Source of the DNA: Timema cristinae
Lineage: Eukaryota; Arthropoda; Insecta; Phasmatodea; Timematidae
Reading direction: 5' to 3'
Length of the DNA stretch: 64,000 nucleotides
Assembly: GCA_039000515.1 (NCBI GenBank)
Contig: JBCFYV010000012.1
Location: forward strand, 114,215,949-114,279,948
The notes under the pieces are model-generated. The model had not been told where the DNA came from. It did no database searches and saw only the letters and a list, made by a program, of their open reading frames with translations. This document shows positions 10,572-23,345 of the stretch, piece after piece. Within the stretch, counting starts at the first letter, position 1. Each line of letters begins with the position of its first letter. The position numbers and the translations under genes are program-made.

Positions 10572-10825
10572 AGTACTGATATCACCACGTCATACTACCT
10601 GTTCATGTTATACGCATATATGATAATCTAATTGGGTGGTAATGAGGAAAGAAGCATTTGAGAGGTTATCTACCAGTATTTTTATTTTGGAAGATGGGGA
10701 AACAATTTAGGAAAAACTACCCTCAATAGACTCGACCAGGATTTGCACCCCAAGTGCTCCGCTATCAGCAGGCCAATTTAACACTAGTGACACCTTAGAC
10801 CACTCAGCCACTGAAGTGGGTATCT
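10572..10825 (-). mobile_element. SINE-C
   Basis: Tail CACCACGTCATACTACCTGT, body, B-box region CCAGGATTTGCACCCC, and head end TTAGACCACTCAGCCACTGA, all on the minus strand. Confidence 0.8.
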
Positions 10826-10944
10826 GTTATTTAATACGGTGTTTACAGTTTTCAAACATCTATAGGATTTACACAATTTTCCAGAAATAAATGTTTTTGG
10901 GAATAATTTTTTATCCTATTGGTAGAGTTTAACTTGAGTAATAT

Positions 10945-11262
10945 CTCCATGGTGTCAACCTGCAAGCAGGCTATACCAATCGAGAGGCTGCCGTATGTTG
11001 GCAAAGATAGGGCCAACATTTTCAAGCTGAGGGTGCCATGTGGTTAGCACAACGAGCCCTCCAGACTTCTATCTCAGTTTTCTAGACTGAAGCGCTACTT
11101 ATTCATTCAATTATCTCCTCATTTGTCCTCACGAGGTTGATTTTGGTTCCGTTTCAGACCCACTGTTTCACAGACAAAATTAGGGGCACTGGGGATCGAA
11201 CTTGGGACTTCAGTATCTGAAGCCAGTAAATCTGACCACTATACAACAGAGGCGGTCGGGTA
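10945..11262 (-). mobile_element. SINE-E, copy 1
   Basis: Minus strand: tRNA-like head (CCTCTGTTGTATAGTGGTCA), B-box region AAGTTCGATCCCCAGTG, body with TGTGAAACAGTGGGTCTG and a tail with TGTTGGC. Homologous along its length to 34373-34680. Confidence 0.85.
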
Positions 11263-11535
11263 TCAAATACTTACTTACTTACTTACTTTATGGCATAGGG
11301 AACACAAAAGTTCATTAATTTTAATGGTTTTAAATATATATTTACTTATCATCGGCTTCATGTCGTAGTCAATATTGCTAAAGTGCTATGACTGAGCACT
11401 GAGTGCGTAAATTAATCAGCTCAATAACTTGACTAGTTCGATTCCCTGTTAGGTTGAAATTACTTAGTACTAGCGTGATACGAACTCGGCCAAGGCACAA
11501 GAGATTTTGAACATATAATAAGTGCGTTACAGAGT
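11263..11535. other. No gene; (ACTT)n run
   Basis: A short (ACTT)n run near 11271-11289. The TTGACTAGTTCGATTCCCTG block near 11428 resembles a B box, so more SINE debris is likely. Confidence 0.4.
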
Positions 11536-11536
11536 G

Positions 11537-11706
11537 TTAGTAGTATTATTATTATTATTAGCACCGCGTCTTACTACCCGTTCGGGTTATACGCACTTAC
11601 GCTAATGTGTAATGGTAGGGTGATTGTGAGATGAAATGAAGGACCTACAGTTTAACGTGGAATCCGAACCACGGTGGAGACCTGGCACTCCTCACATTCA
11701 CGAGTG
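11537..11706 (-). mobile_element. SINE-A, 5'-truncated
   Basis: (TTA)n, then AGCACCGCGTCTTACTACCC and the body to CCTCACATTCACGAG. The head is missing. Confidence 0.9.
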
Positions 11707-13510
11707 TTAGTAACATTTACTTTCAGCTAAGAGCTTTTCTTTTTAAAAAAAAAGTACTTGAAATATCAGAATAATCGCTGCATTGTTATATAGAAGTATT
11801 TATTTGTATCTTAATTTTGATACTATTTCTACAGTAAATAAAATAGTATCGCTGCTCATCCATTGTACTTAAATTAGTAGATACAGATAGCCTAAGCGCC
11901 AGTAATATGCATACCATTAAAAATAACTTACCCTTTACTACAAGAAGTTAAATAATCAATTATATCTTTGATTTTCTTTGTGCGCCCTTTCTTCATAAAC
12001 TTGTTATTCACAAGGATATAAAATAATATTTTGTAAATACTTCTCCACCTCAAAATTTATACAATCCATTGGATTTTGTTCGAAAGCAAAAAGGTCACAT
12101 ATTGTTAATTATATAAAAAGTAATCACCGTGGGTACTTATTGTTCGGGATTCGATACATTTCTTCCAAAACGAGCGCACAAACTGCGAGAATGCATGCAA
12201 CAGGTTCAAATTAAAAGTAATCACATTTAACACGATAATAAAATAAAATTAACATTTTCACATCTTGACTACCAACAATTTCGTTCATTAACTTTTTGAA
12301 AAATAACTTATTCCAAAGTCCAATGAGAGTCAAATCCTAGACCGTAAAATAAAAACTAGTATATAAAATTATACTGAAAACGTCTCCAAATTACATTTAG
12401 ACCAAACTTTATTTAAAATAACTATGTTTGATATGAGCAGGAATGTTTATTTTTATTCATTATAATAGTGGATTAAAAATTCAATGTACAGTAGTTTTCA
12501 TTTACTTTGAATATTAACACTTATTATTACAACGTGTAGTGCTAAAGAATGAGAAAACTCAAGAAAGAATATAAGATAAGAGTGAAGAATTTTACATGTT
12601 TTACTGTCTCAGTTAAATAAGGGCTAATGTCATAAAACTTTGTGTATGGAGAAGCATGTGGCTTTTTCTTTGAAAATAATGTATCACTAGAGTAATACTC
12701 TCATTGAAGTAAGTAGGGACCAACTATATTTATTCACACATCAGGAAGACTTTGTGAGTATTTTAGTTACTGAATATATTAAGATGTTTAATTGTTTATA
12801 TTTAATTACGCAAATTTTCATAATTGGACATTGGCCCTTCTTATCCTAACGTACATGGTATTAATGTTTCTTTGACTCAAGAAGGTCACAGAGATTAGTT
12901 TAACCCTCCATTGCCGCCTGCATTCCGATACAGCAGGTTAGCCAACGCTTGAAAAATGATACTAGCTTGTAATTGGGTAATGATCATACTAACGGCACCT
13001 ATTATCAGCTATGACAACTAGTTGCAGAAGGAAAAGTTGTATTTAAAACCATGTATTTTGACTAGAGAGTCTACTTGGGAGTCGTTAGAGCTCAATATCG
13101 TCGTGAGTATTGAAGCTAACCCAAATTAAAAAATATGTTCAAAAAGAAAAAGAAATTATTCTTTAAATAGTATGTTATAAAGAAACACTCTAGCTTAATT
13201 GTACAAAGAAAATAAATAAATCCATTAATAAATTTTGTTTTCCCATTTAAAATGCATTGAAATGGAAACATTTTAATGAAAATATTTCAATAACTATTTT
13301 TAGCATGGTTTGAAAATTCCATAAGAATTATGAAAGATGCCCAGATATGTTACTAAAATAAATAAAAAACATCAAGGTTGAATTATTAAATATATTTTGT
13401 TCTAAATTCTTTTGTTTAGAACCGTGCATTTATGGGTAGGCAGGGCCCTAATATTACTATCTAAACGGACTAATAATGTATGTACAGTTGTAATAGGGCT
13501 ATGACCGACA
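11707..13510. other. 1.8 kb AT-rich DNA without recognisable genes or repeats
   Basis: The most repeat-poor part of the intron. No ORF longer than 60 codons, no tRNA-like head and no tandem array seen. Confidence 0.4.
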
Positions 13511-13524
13511 TTTTAGCAATAATC

Positions 13525-13690
13525 CGACACCTTAGTTCAGTCGTTAGCATGCCTGTCTATTGGACTAAGGGTCCTGGGTGCGATTCTTGGCATGTTCAAA
13601 AAACATTAGCATTGGTGAAATATGGGTTTACCCTTTCACAGTGACTGGGGACTGGATGTTGTGCCTGTCCTAGTCGTTAAGTTAGATCAT
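13525..13690 (+). mobile_element. SINE-L, tRNA-derived, single copy
   Basis: A-box-like TTAGTTCAGTCGTTAGCATG, cloverleaf-like centre (TATTGGACTAAGGG), B-box-like GGGTGCGATTCTTGGC, then a body containing GTGACTGGGGACTGGATGT. No second copy was found here, so the family call is tentative. Confidence 0.55.
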
Positions 13691-14560
13691 AAGGATGAAG
13701 AAACTACGACAGGCCTAGTAAGCCGGTAGTGGAAAATATATGGCTTGAGTAAAAAAAGTGACCCAAGCCATAGGCTGGAAACAGTAATGGATGTAAAGAA
13801 AATGATAACAACAAATAACGGTCTTCCTGTGAAAATCAGACGGTAATTTGCATGCCGTGGGTTGATGTTTCCATGTCGAGAAATTGCCAACATGAACTAC
13901 CCCCCCTCCCCCCCCTTTTTTTTAAGGTATATGAAAATAAATTTGTTGAAAAAAAAAAGCTTCGAGTTTACCTTGAAGTGGCCATTTCTTGACAAAAGAA
14001 CAATCATAAATACTCTGTAAAGAACAAGTGAAGGGAGGGAGGGGGGGGGAAGGAAAAAACCCTCGGTAGACCCATTCTGCCAAACAATAAAATAATAATA
14101 TAAAATTTCTAAACGCTCAATATCATTTCCGTCACGTCAAAACACGACGGAAGGACTTGGCTAGAAAAGGGGCAGGGGGGTGGGGGGAGGGTGAATATGT
14201 CAACGACCAGAAATTGATATCCTCGGACAAGCCTCGAATCTCGACCAACAATACACACGGGCCGAGATTGACCGTAAGGAAATAAAGGTGAAACGCGAAA
14301 GGCCATTACAACAATACAAAAAAAAAGTTCCAAAGCATGTGAATGATGTAGAGGGAAAAGGGGGCGATACCGTTTAAAAATCTTGGAAAAATAAAATATA
14401 TTTCAACATTTTCCTCTTTTGAGCCTTTCTAGTTTGTTTTTTTTTCTTTTACGTGTTTGTGTAGCGGAAAGTTGGGAGAATTTTCTCCGAGGGGAGTAAA
14501 GTCCAAGGAGGTTCTAGAAATGGAATAGAGATAGATTGATAATAGTGAAGCAAGAAAGCC
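13691..14560. other. No gene seen; purine/pyrimidine-rich tracts
   Basis: Contains C-rich, T-rich and G-rich homopolymer stretches near 13900, 14040 and 14170. The 74-codon minus frame at 14109-14333 is low-complexity. Confidence 0.4.
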
Positions 14561-14563
14561 CTT

Positions 14564-14752
14564 ATGAGGTTGCAGAAAAGTTTCGAGGAGGTTAAAGTCT
14601 TAAGTGAAGTTGGGAAGACCAAATATGAGGTTGCAGAAAAGTTTCGAGGAGGTTAAAGTCTTATGTGAAGTTGGGAAGACCAAATATGAGGTTGCAGAAA
14701 AGTTTCGAGGAGATTAAAGTCTTAAGTGAAGTTGGGAAGACCAAATATGAGG
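14564..14752 (+). repeat. 61-bp tandem repeat, three copies
   Basis: Copies begin with ATGAGGTTGCAGAAAAG at 14564, 14625 and 14686, with a partial fourth at 14747. They differ by one or two bases. Confidence 0.95.
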
Positions 14753-14805
14753 CGGTTGGTAGGGACGGGGTTAAGGTACTTGTAGGATACACGCTGAAGT
14801 AAATC

Positions 14806-14807
<2 letters not shown>

Positions 14808-14859
<52 letters not shown>
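14808..14859. repeat. (AT)n microsatellite
   Basis: About 26 uninterrupted AT dinucleotides. Confidence 0.98.
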
Positions 14860-14861
<2 letters not shown>

Positions 14862-15298
14862 ATAAGAAAAAGGTCCTCCGAGGATAAAGGCTGAAGTGAA
14901 ACCGGAAATACCTAACGTGAAGATTATATTTTTATTTTTTGATCGGTCTATATCTGAAGGTTAATAGACACCTATAGGAACAATTTTTTTACTATCAGAC
15001 CAAAATAGCCGTACCGCGTGTTTTCAGTCCACAAAAGATGCTTGAATCGTGTAGCGAGCAGTCCAGCCAAAGAGATTGGCTCAAGGAGGCTGCCTAAAAA
15101 TAGCTGATATATCGCCAATGTTAACAGTACACGAGTTTGGTATTTATTGGAATGAATACAAAACTATGTTTCTATGACCTTATACATACATCAATTTGTA
15201 AAAATAGTTTAAAAGTTGACGTCTTCTACTCTTAAAGGTAAAAAAAAAATTAAAACATAATATTGTTGATCATTGAGAGCTAAACGTCCAGGAAACGA
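14860..15298. other. No gene seen
   Basis: AT-rich sequence between two tandem arrays, no ORF or known repeat. Confidence 0.4.
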
Positions 15299-15300
15299 AA

Positions 15301-18042
15301 GGTAACTGTTATAGGAACGTAGAATGGATCTTTGTGAATAGAATGATCTGTCATTTAATAGTCACAACACACTGGTATAGGAGCGTAGAATGGATCTTTG
15401 TGAATAGAATGATGTCATTTAATAGGAGGGTCACAACACACTGTTATAGGAGCGTAGAATGGATCTTTATGAATAGAATGATGTCATTTAATAGTCACAA
15501 CACACTGTTATAGGAGCTTAGAATTGATCTTTATGAATAGAATGATGTCATTTAATAGTCATAACACACTGTTATAGTAGCGTAGAATGGATCTTTGGGA
15601 ATAGAATGATGTCATTTAATAGTCATAACACACTGTTATAGTAGCGTAGAATGGATCTTTGGGAATAGAATGATGTCATTTAATAGTCACAACACACTGT
15701 TATAGGAGCGTAGAATGGATCTTTGGGAATAGAATGATGTCATTTAATAGTCACAACACACTGTTATAGGAGCGTAGAATGGATCTTTGTGAATAGAATG
15801 ATGTCATTTAACAGTCACAACACACTGTTATAGGAGCGTAGAATGGATCTTTGTGAATAGAATGATGTCATTTAACAGTCACAACACACTGTTATAGGAG
15901 CGTAGAATGGATCTTTGGGAATAGAATGATGTCATTTAATAGGAGGGTCACAACACACTGTTATAGGAGCGTAGAATGGATCTTTATGAATAGAATGATG
16001 TCATTTAATAGTCACAACACACTGTTATAGGAGCTTAGAATTGATCTTTATGAATAGAATGATGTCATTTAATAGTCACAACACACTGTTATAGGAGCGT
16101 AGAATGGATCTTTGTGAATAGAATGATGTCATTTAATAGTCACAACACACTGTTATAGGAGCGTAGAATGGATCTTTGTGAATAGAATGATGTCATTTAA
16201 TAGTCACAACAAACTGTTATAGGAGCTTAGAATTGATCTTTGAGAATAGAATGATGTCATTTAATAGTCATAACACACTGTTATAGTAGCGTAGAATGGA
16301 TCTTTGGGAATAGAATGATGTCATTTAATAGTCATAACACACTGTTATAGTAGCGTAGAATGGATCTTTGGGAATAGAATGATGTCATTTAATAGTCACA
16401 ACACACTGTTATAGGAGCTTAGAATTGATCTTTATGAATAGAATGATGTCATTTAATAGTCACAACACACTGTTATAGGAGCTTAGAATTGATCTTTGTG
16501 AATAGAATGATGTCATTTAATAGTCACAACACACTGTTATAAGAGCGTAGAATGGATCTTTGGGAATAGAATGATGTCATTTAATAGTCACAACACACTG
16601 TTATAGGAGCGTAGAATGGATCTTTGGGAATAGAATGATGTCATTTAATAGTCACAACACACTGTTATAGGAGCTTAGAATTGATCTTTATGAATAGAAT
16701 GATGTCATTTAATAGTCACAACACACTGTTATAGGAGCGTAGAATGGATCTTTGTGAATAAAATGATGTCATTTAATAGGAGGGTCACAACACACTGTTA
16801 TAGGAGCGTAGAATGGATCTTTATGAATAGAATGATGTCATTTAATAGTCACAACACACTGTTATAGGAGCTTAGAATTGATCTTTATGAATAGAATGAT
16901 GTCATTTAATAGTCACAACACACTGTTATAGGAGCTTAGAATTGATCTTTATGAATAGAATGATGTCATTTAATAGTCACAACACACTGTTATAGGAGCG
17001 TAGAATGGATCTTTGTGAATAAAATGATGTCATTTAATAGGGGTCACAACACACTGTTATAGGAGCTTAGAATTGATCTTTGTGAATAGAATGATGTCAT
17101 TTAATAGTCATAACACATGTTATAGTAGCGTAGAATGGATCTTTGGGAATAGAATGATGTCATTTAATAGTCACAACACACTGTTATAGGAGCTTAGAAT
17201 TGATCTTTGTGAATAGAATGATGTCATTTAATAGTCATAACACACTGTTATAGGAGCTTAGAATTGATCTTTGTGAATAGAATGATGTCATTTAATAGTC
17301 ACAACACACTGTTATAGGAGCGTAGAATGGATCTTTGTGAATAAAATGATGTCATTTAATAGGAGGGTCACAACACACTGTTATAGGAGCGTAAAATGGA
17401 TCTTTATGAATAGAATGATGTCATTTAATAGTCACAACACACTGTTATAGGAGCGTAGAATGGATCTTTGGGAATAGAATGATGTCATTTAATAGTCACA
17501 ACACACTGTTATAGGAGCGTAGAATGGATCTTTGTGAATAAAATGATGTCATTTAATAGGAGGGTCACAACACACTGTTATAGGAGCGTAAAATGGATCT
17601 TTATGAATAGAATGATGTCATTTAATAGGAGGGTCACAACACACTGTTATAGGAGCGTAGAATGGATCTTTGTGAATAGAATGATGTCATTTAATAGTCA
17701 TAACACACTGTTATAGTAGCGTAGAATGGATCTTTGGGAATAGAATGATGTCATTTAATAGTCACAACACACTGTTATAGGAGCGTAGAATGGATCTTTG
17801 GGAATAGAAAGATGTCATTTAATAGTCATAATACAGTGTTATAGGAACGTAGAATGGATCTTTGGGAATAGAATGATGTCATTTAATAGGAGGGTCACAA
17901 CACACTGTTATAGGAACGTAGAATGGATCTTTGGGATTAGAATGATGTCATTTAATAGTCACAACACACTGTTATAGGAACGTAGAATGGATCTTTGTGG
18001 ATAGAATGATGTCATTTAATAGGAGGGTCACAACACAAATTG
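15301..18042 (+). repeat. 64/69-bp satellite, about 42 copies
   Basis: Basic unit of 64 bp beginning CTGTTATAGGAGCGTAGAAT, then ATCTTTGTGAATAGAATGAT, GTCATTTAATAGTCACAAC. A 69-bp variant carries GGAGG inserted after AATAG. Other variants (GCTTAGAATTG; GGGAATAG; GTAGCG) recur in mosaic order. It shows no spacers, so it is not a CRISPR array. Confidence 0.98.
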
Positions 18043-18326
18043 TACTATAATTTGTATTGTTCTCTTTCCCTGTTTGTTCTCCCAATATCTGATAGCTCCA
18101 CCTGGGAACTTTATAAGCCACACTTGGTTGCTGGGGTTTAGGAATAATTGGCGGCGTTCAGTGAGCGGTTTTTTCGTCCAAGATGAATATCAACGCCATC
18201 TCGTGTGCTCAAAATGGCCGACAAGAATTCTCCCTTTTCCCCTTAGTCCAACCCGTCACCTTTCCCCCAGATCTTATCCATATGAATGTTGTACCCCATA
18301 CACGTAGGCGATATTTTAGTTCTTAG
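18043..18326. other. No gene supported
   Basis: A 77-codon plus-strand frame (18074-18307) contains no recognisable domain. No splice context was identified. Confidence 0.3.
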
Positions 18327-18590
18327 TTACCCACTTCGGTGGCTGCATGGTCTAAGGTGCTACTATCACAGTAGACCAAACAACCGATGAGAGTGGTATC
18401 AAGGTTTGAGTCTCGGTCGGGTGTACTGAGGGTGGTTATTCCAAAAATAGTTTTCCGCTATGTTTTTCAACGCAAATGCAGGTACATTTCCTCTAAATAT
18501 AACCTTTATAATCCCTAAATACAATAGCGTAATTAATATATAAGTGTATATAGAGCCCTAACAGGTAGTAAGACAAGGCGCTAAAACAAG
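18327..18590 (+). mobile_element. SINE-C, full length
   Basis: Head ACCCACTTCGGTGGCTGCAT, then GGTCTAAGG, B-box-like AGGTTTGAGTCTCGGTCGG, body and tail CTAACAGGTAGTAAGACA. Confidence 0.85.
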
Positions 18591-18689
18591 AGGTTCTTAA
18601 TTCTGTAGCGAATCATGAAATATAAGAAGCACATCACATGGCAAATATATTTCTTCCTTTTTGATAAGAATTAATCCTGAAAACAATAA

Positions 18690-19105
18690 AAGGTCAACCT
18701 CGGTGGTTTTGGGTTAAGTTCTCGCCTCAGGACTCGATGTTCGTCGGTTCAAACCCAACCAAGGTCAACGGATTTTTCTTGAGCGATAAACATCCGTAGC
18801 ACAATTTCCTTCGGAGGGCAAGTAAAGCCGTCGGTCTCATGTCGGTTGTGACTTGTAAAAACAAAACTGTGAGGTATGTGAAAATACCTTTCTGTCAAAG
18901 TTGGTAGGCCCTTTCAAGGTCGTTCGAATAAATTCGGTGTTGAAGGCAACGGGTAACCAACACGATTCCTCCCCCCCCCCCCCTTGAACATGGGGTTTCT
19001 ACCAGATGGTGCGGGTTGCACTAACCAGTTGAAGGGCTGAGTACATGCCCAGCTCCGGATGGATAGAAATAACATCAAACTTCGCGTAGTTGAAGAAGAA
19101 GAAAA
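18690..19105 (+). mobile_element. SINE-D, copy 1
   Basis: tRNA-like head TCAACCTCGGTGGTTTTGGG, B-box-like GGTTCAAACCCAACC, then a body with CCGTAGCACAATTTCCTTCG, GTAAAGCCGTCGGTCT, CAAAGTTGGTAGGCCC and CCAGATGGTGCGGG. Homologous to 57588-57982 and, inverted, 62990-63240. Confidence 0.9.
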
Positions 19106-19132
19106 AGAATCAAAGCATCCCTTTCAGAGAAC

Positions 19133-19133
<1 letters not shown>

Positions 19134-19199
<66 letters not shown>
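19134..19199. repeat. (GT)n microsatellite
   Basis: About 33 GT units, about 30 bp past the end of SINE-D. Confidence 0.98.
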
Positions 19200-20525
19200 A
19201 GACTAAAACTTCAGCAAAATAAATTTAATCAAAGCAAAACATATTTGTAAATTTAAGAAATATTACTTCCCGTGTCCCGGTGTTATTTTTAGTTTCTCGC
19301 TATCTTACAGGTAGAGAAAGTATTGTGATCGTTAAAAAAAATCGAATTTGAGATTTTGATGATTATTGGCGTTTCATGACCCCCTTGCCGAATATGTTGT
19401 TTTTGATTTTTCTTCTGTCCATCTGTACTTTGGACTAGAGCCTAAACTATTTACCGATCGCGATACAACTTGGTATCTAGGGTTTCATATGGTTGCCGCA
19501 AGGGTTTTTATGGAATTGGATATCTAACCCCAAAATTAAGGGTAGTTTACTGAAGGACAAAAAGAGAAAAAAGTCGAGTTTCTCAAAATAGGCTCCAACG
19601 ATTTTGATTAAATTGTATTTCAAAATATTAATAGATATTCTAAACAAAATTGATAGTCTCAATATTTCGGCAATATGGCTTTAAGGGTTACGGTCCGATG
19701 TGTAAATTCTCTTTTTTTTAAATCATATCTCTGAAACTATTTGAGATATTAAATTACTTATCAATGTAACCCTACCACTCTCAGTCGAGTACATTGATTC
19801 CTATTTCTGATGTAAAATAGTGGGAACATAATTTTAAAACTTCACAATATTGGAATAAATATTTTGTCTCGTCACTTCTAAAACGATATTGGCAACGCTG
19901 TAAATGGAAAACCCTTGTAAATTGCTGAACCGTACAATTAGGTCCCGGTATTCCTATAAGTAACGTTACACTAAGGTTACCAAACTATTTCAAATTTGAA
20001 TTTTATAAATAAGGTTTTAAAGCTTATTAATAAACTAACAAATTATAAATAAATAGCTAAAACAAGGAGAAAAATATTATCTATCTAGCCTTGTGATTTC
20101 TTCTTTTTCCAATATTAATACTCAAATCTATATTAATTTTTAAAAAATAAAAAAATAATAGAACACTAAATAAAAATTCTAATCTGAGTAAATTGAAGTA
20201 AAAATAGTTCTGCTCTATATAGTAAAATCTAATTTTGAATATTTAACTTAATGAAGTCATTATAAGCAATATAGTGCGAGGCTGAAAATGTGAAAGATTT
20301 CAATGTATATGATTAGTAAAAGTTATACAGAGTCTTCGTTCTAGATAATATATATATCCCTTTTCATTGGTGAAAACCGATTTCAAAGCCATAGAACGGT
20401 TTTGTCACAATCTTTTATTTTGTAATACCATGTTTTTATGAGTGAACGAGTGTTGATCAGCCCCTTAAACATCGCTGAAAACTATTGTCTGCGCTGCCAC
20501 CAATATTAAGCATAAATTTTCCATG
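19200..20525. other. 1.3 kb AT-rich DNA, nothing recognised
   Basis: A 61-codon minus frame at 19477-19662 is the only ORF and is unconvincing. Confidence 0.4.
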
Positions 20526-20526
20526 C

Positions 20527-20792
20527 AATCTATTTTTTATCCACGTCTAACTACCCACTCATTTTGTACGCCTGTGCACTAACAACTCAAATTTGTTAGG
20601 AACTAGTAAAGTTTAATTTAAGAAGAAGTGTACCAATATTTGCACGGATGGAGGGTGGAATACTATTTAGTGAAAAGAAAGCCGTACACCCGACCAGGAT
20701 TCAAGCCCCGATCTCCCCGTGATAAGCGGTTTAGTCTAGGATAAGAATGACGCCTTAGACCATGCAGCCACCAAAGGGGGTTGCTCGCTAAG
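20527..20792 (-). mobile_element. SINE-C
   Basis: Tail CACGTCTAACTACCCACTC, body with GTGTACCAATATTTGC, B-box region GGATTCAAGCCCCGATCTCC, head end TTAGACCATGCAGCCACC. Confidence 0.85.
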
Positions 20793-20810
20793 TTTTTTGA
20801 TAATAGTCAC

Positions 20811-21611
20811 CAGTGGTGGCTCGTGTATAGGCACTGCGGAACACTTGATATTATCGACAACATTTAATATAATTAGTCCTTTTTTCTTTAATTCTTTCTT
20901 TATTTTTGTAGTAAAATATATATTCCTTAAGCTTAATGTCAGTACTTTAGTAGCCATCCCCCAGTTTATGAAAAAGATACAAAAATATTTGTATGGAACT
21001 GTGCGCTTCACAGTGCCAGCGACGTGGTGTTTGACTGTTGTGCGCATGCGCACATAGGAGGGGGTAGGGAAGGTGGGACTGCCAGGTAGATAGAGAACTG
21101 TTGCTCTCGCAGTGCCGGCTCTGGCGTGATGGTGGAAGGAAGTTTTTTTTTTTTTACTCAGCATGTGTTGGGCTTAAAAACCGTGTACCATATTCTTGAA
21201 TGTGATAAAGTGTGGAAGAGTGTAGAGTTAAATTATTATTCTGCTTCCAGCTATTCTATTGGATTCTTTTTTTTTTCGGTTCTTTTATTTAACAGAAAGA
21301 CTAAATGCGCTTGCAGTACTTTCAATGGAGAAAAATTTCCTCAATCCAGAGATCAAGGAGAAAATTATTGAACTTTTTGCCCAAATTTAAACAAGAAGAA
21401 TAGATTTCATTTTTAAATGAATAGATCAAGCTTGAACTGTAACAATTTAAGTTAAAGTAAGTAGAAAAATAATGTTTTGTTAAGATTTTATCAAGTTCCT
21501 GAATAAATGTTATTTTTATACATTTTTTCTCCCTTTTACACAATTTTAAAACAAAGGCTAAATATTTTCTGGAGAAGCACCGCTACTAATTTTAACTACG
21601 AGCCGCCACTG
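20811..21611. mobile_element. hAT-type non-autonomous element (MITE), copy 1, 801 bp
   Basis: Terminal inverted repeats CAGTGGTGGCTCGT and ACGAGCCGCCACTG are flanked by a perfect 8-bp target-site duplication ATAGTCAC (20803-20810, 21612-21619), diagnostic of hAT. No transposase is encoded: the 142- and 86-codon frames inside have no domain. The interior holds GTGCGCATGCGCAC, an 14-bp palindrome. Confidence 0.93.
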
Positions 21612-21619
21612 ATAGTCAC

Positions 21620-22194
21620 TAAGATAGTTGGTCGTACGAACGGTAACAGTGGACTTGTACTGAATTCAGTACGTAAACTTCGGCCGATTGTACGATTATA
21701 CTGCTCGAGTGTGTTGAGTGTGTTTAAGAGAGAACAAGAGAATAACAGAGATGGATAGATGGATAAACAAACGTAAGGAAATAAACAAAGAAACGGGTGC
21801 AAAAAAGATGAAGAAAAAAGAGGCGAGAAGGTGTATATTTTTTCGCGGTACATTATCGTAAGGGGAAAAAAAGAAGAAAAATAGTTTTAGGGAAGGGTGG
21901 GAGGGGGGCGGAAGCGAATGATAAAGGTTTGTAAGCCAAATAAGCTGGCAGTGTGGCAACTGGCAGTTTTTCTTCCTTATTTTTTGCCAGGTTGCCAGAT
22001 GTGTTACATGAGAGGGTGGTTTCGAATGAGGGTGGGTTCTTGAAAGAGAGCGTGTGAAGGGAAGGGGGAAGGGATATTTTTGTTGGCACGAGACGTGACC
22101 AACCCCTTCAGGCTAAGAGAGACGAAAGAAAAACCCCAAAACCCTCCCATCTTGGTTTTTTTTTTCAGGGCAAGGAGATAAGCCCTGGGCACCA
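21620..22194. other. No gene supported
   Basis: Purine-rich on the plus strand (G/A runs near 21860-21910 and 22040-22080). Overlapping short frames on the minus strand are low-complexity. Confidence 0.35.
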
Positions 22195-22199
22195 TGCAA

Positions 22200-22600
22200 A
22201 CAGGTCGACAAAAAAGTGGTCGACACGAGTAAGTATAACCGGTCGACAAACCCATGTATATGAGGTTTAAGTGGTCGACAGAAAAGCAGTCGACAAAATT
22301 AAAGCAAATATTTGGAAGGCTAGGTGGTACAAGTGGTCGACACGAGTAGGTACAACCAATCGACAGAAAAGTGGTCGACAAAATGTAAACAAACATTTAT
22401 AAGGCTAGGTGGTACAAGTGGTCGACACAAGTAGGTACAACGTACAACCAATCGACAGAAAAGTGGTCAACAAAATTTAAACAAACATTTATAAAACTAG
22501 GTGGTACAAGTGGTCGACAAGAGTAGGTACAACCGATCGACAAACCCATGTATAAGAGGTTCAAGTGGTCGACAGAAAAGCAGTCGACACGAAATAACCA
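22200..22600 (+). repeat. GTCGAC-rich tandem array, left arm
   Basis: Modules AAGTGGTCGACACGAGTAGG, AACCGATCGACA, AGAAAAGTGGTCGACAAAAT and CATTTATAAGGCTAGG recur at about 90-130 bp spacing. About eleven exact GTCGAC hexamers. It ends with GTCGACACGAAATAACC pointing to the centre. Confidence 0.93.
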
Positions 22601-23097
22601 GATATAAAACGTCATGAGGGATCCAGTTAAGAAGGGACCAAGTAACCGACAAGTCAATACATTACGAACCAATCGCTCAACAGCGGAATTATAAACGGAA
22701 GATAATATGGAAATAAATTATTATTAATAATTGAAATATAGTAAAATTATATAGGTACTATGTTTTCAAAAGTTCAAATCCATTGTTTGTGTGTTGCTAG
22801 AGTTTTTACGTTATGTTACGTCCACAATCATTACACCATAACATTTTCTTAGTTTTATTTGATATTAATTAAATGTTCCGACAATACAGTTTTAATGATG
22901 AAAACAGTATTTTTCTTTTAAGTACCCCTTGTTTACGAGAGAAGGTAGCTTACCTCGCATGGTTACACTGAGGCGCAGTTTAAAAGATATGGGCCTAGTG
23001 TAGCCATCAAGGTCAGACTGCTACCTTTCAGGTTAAGCTCAACGGTATACTATGAAAGAATACTTGATAAAATCAACTCCAGTCTACCTGGTCCTTT
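22601..23097. other. Centre between inverted GTCGAC arrays, about 0.5 kb
   Basis: No ORF of note. Could be the interior of a foldback element or simply DNA between two inverted arrays. Confidence 0.4.
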
Positions 23098-23345
23098 CGT
23101 GTCGACCACATGAACCTCCTATAATTAAGTTTGTCGACCGGTTGTACCTACTCGTGTCGACCACTTATACAATCCAACCTTATAAATGATTGTTTACATT
23201 TTGTCGATCGCTTTTCTGTCAGTCAACTTGGAACCTTTATACATTGGTGTTTGTCGACCAAGTTATATCTTACTCGTGTCGACCACTTGATCCCCTTAGT
23301 ATTCCAAGTTTTTGTAGACCACTTTTCTGTCGACCACTTGATGTG
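23098..23345 (-). repeat. GTCGAC-rich tandem array, right arm (inverted)
   Basis: Reverse complement of the same modules as the left arm, in the same order relative to the centre, ending GTCGACACGAAAGGACC toward it. Six exact GTCGAC hexamers; more diverged than the left arm. Confidence 0.9.

Noticed and set aside
15301..18042. Regular repeats that might look like a CRISPR array
   Set aside because: The units abut directly without unique spacers, and the window is eukaryotic.
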